Source of the DNA: Hypomyces perniciosus
Lineage: Eukaryota > Ascomycota > Sordariomycetes > Hypocreales > Hypocreaceae
DNA: 64,000 nucleotides
NCBI GenBank assembly: GCA_008477525.1
Contig: SPDT01000007.1
Location: 3,968,001 to 4,032,000, forward strand
Reading direction: 5' to 3'
The notes below the pieces were generated by a model. The model had not been told where the DNA came from. It ran no database searches and saw only the letters and a list, made by a program, of their open reading frames with translations. Of the stretch, positions 57,703 through 64,000 are shown one piece after another (the stretch's first letter is position 1; each line of letters starts with the position of its first letter). A program made the position numbers and the translations under genes.

Positions 57703-59086
57703 GTCTGTATTATCTCCACGCCGTCCCGGGTGCTAGGCAGTATCAGAAATCCACCGTGGAGCTGCTAACGCATCGTTTTCAAACGGTGATTCGAGAGACA
57801 GGTTTGAGAAAGGAATGCGAAGAGTCAAGGGAGAGCAAGGCCCCGCGACATGCGATGTCAACAACGTGATGCGGGCAGCGGAGGATTCGGGCAGATGGTA
57901 TGTCGATGTCGTCGAGGAATGCGAATGCCGTCACAGGTTCAATGTTGCTTTGCTTAGGTTGATTTTTCTTGATTGCACGAACCGAACCGCATTTACCGGA
58001 GCGCGGGGTCTGAATCGAATCGTACAGCTGATGCATTGCCGTTGGGCATCGAAGGTAAACAAACAACCAGCAACCGCCCAGCAACGAGGGCTTGCTGCCT
58101 CTCCCATTCGCCAGAGCTCGCCAAAATGACCCGCTTTTGCCACTACCGAAAAAACATCATCCCAACATTGTGTAATTGTTTTCTGCAGCAGTGCAGAATA
58201 ACATTACTATATCATGAATTAATTAATTTATCTGAAACAAGGCCTTTCGGTCAGTCAGTGCAGATGATGTTGATTATAGATAAGGTACTTCGTAGGCAAG
58301 ACCTAAAATGAAGTCAGTCTTTGCGTGATGATGCTCCTATCTTTATCAATTTTGCCCGTGTTAGCAGTAGCAGCGCCGTTCGTGGGTTAGCGGTCCGGAC
58401 CATATCACACCACACAAATACAGTTGCTTGTCAATTGAACAAAGACGTTAGCTTTTAGACTGTTGGATGGTGTCAGTTGCGCATTTTGGTGTGGCTTTTA
58501 ATAATTGATATGCATTTGACGCATAACGGCTGCTGAAGCGTCGACATATATCGAATATCGCTGCTGTCAAACGGTACTTGTCAACATCATTTGAAGTCTT
58601 GCTAGAAATCTTGGAATTATCACCACATTTGCGATTCCATGATACACAGAAATAAAGCCCCCAAAAAGGGACAGGATAATTCCAATGGCTGATTGTGATA
58701 AAAAAAAAAAGCATTAAACACAAAAAGAAAAGGCCATATACTACTACATTATTATATCTTTTCTTCAGCCATTTATTGCTGTAGGGTAGCTCCGATTGCG
58801 CAAGCACGAGCATCTCGAAATTCAGAGTGGGGTTGCATGAGGTCACGATCGACGCTAATGATGGAACCTGCAGGCACCTTGAGGAGTTTGAGGAGTAGCT
58901 CGTTCTTTGCCTCAATGGCTCAAGTTCCAAGTGGACCAAACAACTTTATCTTTGCGCCAAAGCCGAATCACCAGAACTCTCCACACTCTCGTTTTTATCA
59001 CCACCTCCATCCAATCAATTGTCAATCCCGTACATTTTGTCGGCAGATGCGTTATCAGTATAGCATCTAGACCAACGCGCATCATC
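57620..59086. promoter_or_regulatory. divergent intergenic region, IQGAP and RMD1 genes
   Basis: About 1.47 kb between opposed start codons. Apart from the microsatellite near 57661 it holds an AT-rich stretch near 58180-58800 with an A-run at 58700. No gene was supported. Confidence 0.5.
57661..57708 (+). repeat. (GTCT)n microsatellite upstream of IQGAP gene
   Basis: A near-uninterrupted tract of about nine to eleven GTCT units lies some 45-90 bases before the IQGAP start codon, so it falls in its leader or core promoter. Confidence 0.9.
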
Positions 59087-61231
59087 ATGTCGTCCACAAA
59101 GCAGAGACCTTCCGTGCTGGTATGGCGACAAGGGACCTGGTGAAGCGTCAACAAAGCTAACAACTTCCAACACAGGTCACAGATGTGCGAGAGAGAGCGG
59201 ACCAGAGGAGAAGCCCTCGTCGTCCCGGCACATCGTCTGGGCCGCCGGGACGGATGCCAATGCGGTTTATGACTGTCGATAATATCCTCCAGCACAACTC
59301 GCAGATACCATCTGGCCAGCCTCGAGGACCGCCTACCCCAACGGAGAGGCCGCACACCGCAGGTGGAAGCCCGTCGCATGCTCGTCGCATATCAACTGGC
59401 GGCCTCCCGAATATACAATCACGCACAGGCCAGCCCATGCCCTCGCGAACGACCAAGATTAGCGAAAAGCTGGTTCTGCTGCCAGTCACGGACGAGAAGG
59501 ACGACGACGACGACGAAACCGAGAGCGGGACAGAACTCAATCTGAGATTACAGGACCAAGAGGGCCGGCCACTGAGAGACGAAGAACTAGATGTCTTGCG
59601 GAAAAGAGGAGGCATCCGGGGAAAGAGCTATGCTGAACGGCTACCGAAAGTGCAGCGAACGAATCAAGTCAGTCGGCTGACGGCATACTGCACCGCCCAG
59701 GCGTTTAAAATAAAAGAGACAGCGGATTTCCTAAGAAAGAAACACGAAGCCAAGACGAAACTCTACGACGATTGTCTATATATCATCTATGCTCTGCCAC
59801 TTATGAACGGTATGGATGGTTACCGGGTGCGGAGCAGGCCGATATTGAAGACACCGGGTACCGGCAAGACAGTATTAGACTTGGAGATTGAGCGCAGTGA
59901 GCGGCGGGATCACCACGAAGGCTACTTTGAAGACGATGCCTATACCAATCCTGAAAACTCTGGTCGTGGCCAGGCAACAGCCTCAGCCTTTGGAGACCCG
60001 GCCCCTGAGGACGGATTTTTGTCACAGCGAAATCCTTTCCGCAATGCAGATGAAGGCATCTCCCAGATGAACCGCCTGGCGCCGGATGCTAAAAACTTTG
60101 CCGAGATGTTCGTCTTTTCCTATGGCGTCGTCGTGTTCTGGAACTTCACAGAGCATCAAGAAAAGGACATACTCGCAGACTTGACGTTTGCGGACGCAGA
60201 GGACGGTATTAGTCTCCTCACGCGACCGCTAGACCAAGGCGACTACGAGACGGAGGAGTTTCACTTTGAATACAGTGCAGATGTGAAACGTCCGCGGGTG
60301 TTCAACGACATGATCACGCTGCTTCCCCGTTCGGACCATATGATTAAACTCACCATTAGCCATGCGATTGCCCAGAGCACGAAGCTATGCTTTTTCGAGG
60401 AGAGAATGAGTGAGACAATGCTGGACGCACAGCATGTTCCAAAGACCCTGGCGCTCACGGGCGAGCTTGGCATGACAAGGACGGAGATTGTCAAGATCAT
60501 GGGACGGTTATTCAAGAGCCGCGTAGACATCAATCTCTGTACGAACACCCTCGCCCTTCCTCATGCACGTACACCGAAAGGTAAACACCTTCCAAAAAAG
60601 ACAGTGCTAACAACCTCCTCCATACGCAGCGTCTAATATTCTCGACGTACCTAACTTCTTCTGGGATTCCGAGCCTACGCTACACCCCCTGTATGAAGCT
60701 ATTCGTGAATACCTCGAGATCGACCTGCGTATTAAGGTTCTCAATGAGCGCTGCCGCGTGTTCCTTGACCTGGCCGAGATCCTTTCGGACTCAGATGCCG
60801 ATGCCAAGATGAGCGCCATCACCTGGATAGTGATTATTCTTATTGTGTTTAGCATTCTCGTCACCGTCACTGAAGTGGGCCTGCGGTTCGGCATGTTGGA
60901 GCGGAGTAAACGCAGCGATGATGACGGCGGCAAAAACGGCAGTGCCCACGCGTCCTGGGGTGCCATCGGAAGCCCGGGCAATGTGGTGCCAGAGGTTCTG
61001 CTCGTTCAGCCACGTTCAGCCCCTGCCGATACCACCATCCTGGGCGGCGACGAGGGATACGCGGACTCTGGGCTTAGCGACCTTGAGATTCTGGCACGAA
61101 CATTGGGGTTGCGAGGCAATGCAACGCTTGAAGAAGTCAAGCGCGGCATTTGGGATCTGCGACGGAGCAATCTGCCGGGACCCCATTGCGATACTTCGGC
61201 CGTGGAGCCGCACGGGGATGACATTGAATGA
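59087..61231 (+). CDS. RMD1: Rmd1/DUF155 (RMND1-Sif2) family membrane protein
   Basis: Three exons: 59087-59119, 59176-60580 and 60630-61231, giving 679 residues. The first exon encodes eleven residues; its intron has a GCTAAC branch site, and all phases agree. The N-terminal 170 residues are Pro/Arg-rich then acidic (KDDDDDETESGTE). The DUF155 domain starts near RLTAYCTAQAFKIKETADFL and includes NFAEMFVFSYGVVVFWNF, DHMIKLTISHAIAQSTKLCFFE and TPDFFW-like VPNFFWDSEP. IDLRIKVLNERCRVFLDLAEILSD leads into a membrane segment near 538-562 (ITWIVIILIVFSILVTV). The cytosolic-type tail is variable. Yeast Rmd1 is needed for meiotic nuclear division and the family includes the mitochondrial RMND1; the long N-terminus and lack of a presequence favour the cytoplasmic Rmd1/Rmd8 type. 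Molecular activity is unknown. Confidence 0.87.
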
Positions 61232-61966
61232 GCCGACAAGTCTACGTAAGTCTGACTCTGGGTTCAGGATGACGAATGCATGAACCAACAGTTTTGTTGA
61301 TTCGTATTGACTTGCACGGGCGTACTTCGTATTCTTCTCGGGATTAATGGATGGTCTTGTTGGGTTTTCCGGAGCCCTGGATTCTTTACCTCTGGTTTCA
61401 GTGAAGCTCTACGAATACCATTGATTTTACTTTATCTGGCATAGCACGGCGTTTTGATTAACTTCAAACCCCATTACCTTTATTCTTAGCGTTTCATCAT
61501 TATTATTCTCGATAGTAGTACTTTGTACTACCAGTTGGAAATAAAAGAAATTAGATAAGATCTACAGAATAATACCTTAATACCCCAATACCTCAAACAA
61601 CGGCCACCCATTTTTCTTGGCATCTTTGCCCGTACTCTATGGTGCACTGCCTGTAAGAACCCTTGAACCAGAACTATTATAGCTATACTGCTCGTATTGT
61701 TTCCCGTCCATAGCACTGTTCCAGTAGGCTGGCTCCCCGCTAGTCGCCTGTCAGCGGCAATCTGGTCCGTTGTGTTACGCAAGCAAGTATGGAAACATTC
61801 CACGCGGCCTCCTGTGCTTAACTGGAAGAGGCTCAGTTCCATCAGCCAATTCGCCAAACCCTTGCATAGCCATTGCCGATATCCCGTGCCAAGAAAAACG
61901 CCCTTGGCTCTAACGATTGACGAGAAGCGGAGATAATACGAGATATACGTTTTCGGATGTTGAATA
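61232..61966. other. intergenic region, RMD1 3' flank to transposon
   Basis: About 730 bases. A minus-strand frame of about 150 codons ends at 61528 and reaches the transposon boundary; it is unrecognised (see findings). The stretch is AT-rich around 61440-61560. Confidence 0.45.
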
Positions 61967-61995
61967 CGGAGGAGCATCTCAAAAGTAATGTCTTA
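61967..61995 (+). repeat. left terminal inverted repeat
   Basis: 29 bases, identical to the reverse complement of 63445-63473. It begins CGGAGGAGCATC and ends AATGTCTTA. Confidence 0.93.
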
Positions 61996-62009
61996 CGCTA
62001 AAGCAGAGG

Positions 62010-63332
62010 CTAGTCTATATTAGGATTAGTGCGGCACAAATTGTATGACAACCTTCCTCGGCCTTCCTTATACTCATTTCCACCACCTAGTTTGATGATC
62101 TCTTCAATATGCCTTGGAATGCGTTCAATCCAAGCCTGGATAGATTCCTGAGGCATTTCCTCCCAAGCAGCTTCCCAAGCGCGAATAGCTTCCTGACGAG
62201 ACTTTGGGGCCCCTTTTCTTGTTGTCCGTCTCTTCATCCAAGGCCAGGCCGGCTCAATAGCATTGAGGTCCGGCGAATTCCCACACCAGACTAGTCTTTT
62301 GACCTTTTAAAGGTTATAGACGTGTTGTTGGCTGTAATGATTGTGGGCTGGGGCCTTGTCTTCTTGCACTATAGTATCCGGGCGTTCAACTTCACATTCC
62401 TTTGCAAACGGCAGCAGTTTTGGGATCAAAATTGTAGCCCGATAGCGATACCAATCGATTCCTTTCCCTGATCCTCTTCCTAGCTTCCCAGTCTTCGAAT
62501 TAAACCTCCATTGAGGCTTGATACCAGGCAGTTGACGACGAAGGTTGAGTCTCCTCATCTGTGTTGCTAGCTCCCATTGATCGCGTAATATCGGCTCTAA
62601 TTCCTCATTCAACTTCTCAATCTCTTGCGTGGCTAGCTGCTTTTCCTTTACGGTTTCTGGGCCCCAACAATGGCAGGGCCCTTTCTTCTCATAAGAAAAA
62701 CAGCCCCAGAACATAAACTCAGACGCCCCTTTCCACCTTTCTCGAATACAGCTGCGAACAAAGGCCTCATCTTTCGTCCGCCAGATACGGTAGCTGCCGC
62801 GGCGGTGGAGTAAGATAACGGAGGTCTCGTCAGACCAAATAACGTTCTTCCAGTCATCGAGGGTCCAGTCTTTATGGTCAAGGCACCAGCGAAGTCGTTC
62901 CTCTTTCATCTTCTTCGTCAGTCCAGGCTTCCTCGTCGGCTTCGTTTTTCGGAACCCAGCTTTCTTCAGAATTCGCCACACAGTCGTTGCTGAGATAGGG
63001 AAGCCCTCGAGGCTAAGTTCCCCAGCAATATCAGCACAGTTCTTTTCCCTTCCGTATCGATCGCGGCGTACTTTATTCATAATCAGGTTTTTCGTTTCCT
63101 CGGTCTGTTTCTTCGGTCTTCCGGACTTAGGGGCATCAGCAACAAAAGCATCTTCAATTTTGATCGGTTTGATCTGTGGATCAAAGCCTCGGTCAATAGC
63201 CCGGGCATAGATTCGATCAACTTGACGGATTGATAGCCCTGTAGCAGCCGAGACCTCAGCAGAGGTCTTGCCACCACTGGACTTCAATCCAACCACAACA
63301 GCCCGGGTCGCGATATCTGTACGCGTGTACAT
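62010..63332 (-). pseudogene. Tc1/mariner transposase with one internal stop
   Basis: The frame runs 440 codons from 63332 to 62010 with a single TAA at 62309-62307. N-terminal helix-turn-helix regions are visible (SGGKTSAEVSAATGLSIRQ and ADIAGELSLEGFPISATTVW, then RILKKAGF). The catalytic triad is D in VIWSDETS, D in QEDKAPAHNH and E in NSPDLNAIEPAW, with 34 positions between the second D and the E, the D34E pattern of Tc1 elements. The stop lies between those two, so the truncated product lacks the last catalytic residue. A CAA to TAA change (CpA to TpA) would explain it and is the type made by repeat-induced point mutation. After the stop the frame continues with NEYKEGRGRL and a short tail. 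Confidence 0.88.
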
Positions 63333-63444
63333 TTTTTATCGTCTTCATAAATGTGATATACTGTAGGTCAGGAATTGACGCATATAATTTTAGTGCGGGG
63401 ATTACCAAGGGCTAGTGGAGCTAATTCGCGCTAGTGACTTACGC

Positions 63445-63473
63445 TAAGACATTACTTTTGAGATGCTCCTCCG
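63445..63473 (-). repeat. right terminal inverted repeat
   Basis: 29 bases, perfect inverted match to 61967-61995, followed by TA. Confidence 0.93.
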
Positions 63474-64000
63474 TATTGGGAATGGAATTAGAAGGTTGTC
63501 CTTCTGTATTGTCTATCTGTTGACCCTCGACCATGTAGAAGGGGTAGGGCTTCCCAAGCAAAAAAAAAAAAAACAAAAAAAAAACAAAGGGAAAAATTGT
63601 AGTCAACCTCAGGTATCCTATCCTAGAGGTGAATGCCCAACAATTGCCGTTACACAATTGTGTATTGCCAGATTCATCGTCTTTTCCCAACGCCGTAGCC
63701 CTGTGCTCATGACAAACCCGATCCGCCGCTGATGTGCTAGCTAACCGACTGCTTTTGCTAAAGTAAAAAAAAAACAAGAGGCAACGTTGATGTGCCTGAA
63801 GAATTCGTGGTAATAATAAGACAACAACGCACCGGGGTGCTGTGACGCCGCCAATCATCGTAGTCGCGTCATTGATTAGGTGAAGAAAAAAGGAAATCGA
63901 AGTATCGTTGTAGTTGGTGCGCTACCTGGCGCTGTGCTCTATCGGCTTGTATGCCGCCTCGGCCTTCTTCTTATTCCTGTTGTCCAACTCGGCTTTGCTG
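63474..64000. other. window end: A-runs and an unresolved partial frame
   Basis: Poly-A-rich stretch near 63561-63590 and 63764-63775. On the minus strand a frame enters from the right edge and stops at 63922, reading SKAELDNRNKKKAEAAYKP, Lys-rich and possibly the end of a gene outside the window. It is too short to identify, and the opposite strand is also open. Confidence 0.25.

Larger units (their letters stand above)
61967..63473 (-). mobile_element. Tc1/mariner-type DNA transposon, 1507 bp
   Basis: The element is bounded by perfect 29-bp terminal inverted repeats starting CGGAGGAGCATCTC. It is flanked by the TA dinucleotide at 61965-61966 and 63474-63475, the target duplication of this superfamily. 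One minus-strand transposase frame fills most of it. Inside the repeats both ends continue with a CTTACGCTAA-like string. The ends are intact, so the copy looks young; it could be mobilised only by an active relative because its transposase is interrupted. Confidence 0.92.

Overview
The window looks like nuclear DNA of a filamentous ascomycete (Pezizomycotina), most likely a Sordariomycete and plausibly Hypocreales. Genes alternate strands without operons. Introns are short (about 50-110 nt) with GT..AG ends and CTAAC-type branch sites. The tRNA carries an intron. The ribosomal protein eL20, Sec61 beta and RNase P proteins have the length and wording I associate with that class. The taxon is inferred from protein resemblance only; no search was run.

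Layout, left to right. 0-9.8 kb: 3' end of the G-protein chaperone/exchange factor Ric8, a chromodomain protein, an intron-containing tRNA-Phe(GAA), a GNAT acetyltransferase, ribosomal protein eL20, the PCI protein CSN12 and a BTB/POZ protein. 10.9-20.3 kb: a membrane-anchored alpha/beta hydrolase, the PP1 regulator Sds22, a D-xylose-reductase-like aldo-keto reductase with two GGCTAAA (XlnR-type) sites upstream, a degenerate protein-kinase-like gene with an apparent frameshift, and a single-pass membrane glycoprotein. 21.4-24.1 kb: a peroxisomal ABCD half-transporter, followed by about 4 kb without a convincing gene. 28-36.6 kb: the plasma-membrane phosphatase Psr1, Sec61 beta, and a 1286-residue glycosyltransferase with a VPS13-like motif and about six ubiquitin-interacting motifs. 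37.4-44.6 kb: a small zinc-ribbon protein, the RNase P/MRP subunit Rpp1, a secreted Pro/Ser/Thr-rich protein, a DUF1295 membrane reductase-like gene carrying an in-frame TAG, and a GFA/CENP-V-type protein. 45.8-57.6 kb: a DUF7730-like protein, Mediator subunit Med8, a choline sulfatase with a one-base lesion, and an IQGAP whose IQ region holds a 90/180-bp tandem repeat. 59-64 kb: an Rmd1 (DUF155) membrane protein and a complete Tc1/mariner element with 29-bp terminal inverted repeats, TA target duplication and a nonsense codon before its last catalytic residue.

Most genes are ordinary housekeeping genes of ribosome, RNA processing, secretion, transcription and cytoskeleton, so no single pathway unites the region. 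Genes for peripheral metabolism (xylose, choline sulfate, fatty-acid import, sterol or lipid glycosylation) are interspersed. Four genes carry single-site disruptions: kinase-like, DUF1295, choline sulfatase and transposase. Whether these are assembly errors, recent pseudogenes, RNA-editing sites or RIP products is the most checkable question here. Exon boundaries were assigned by eye from splice signals, reading-frame phase and family resemblance.
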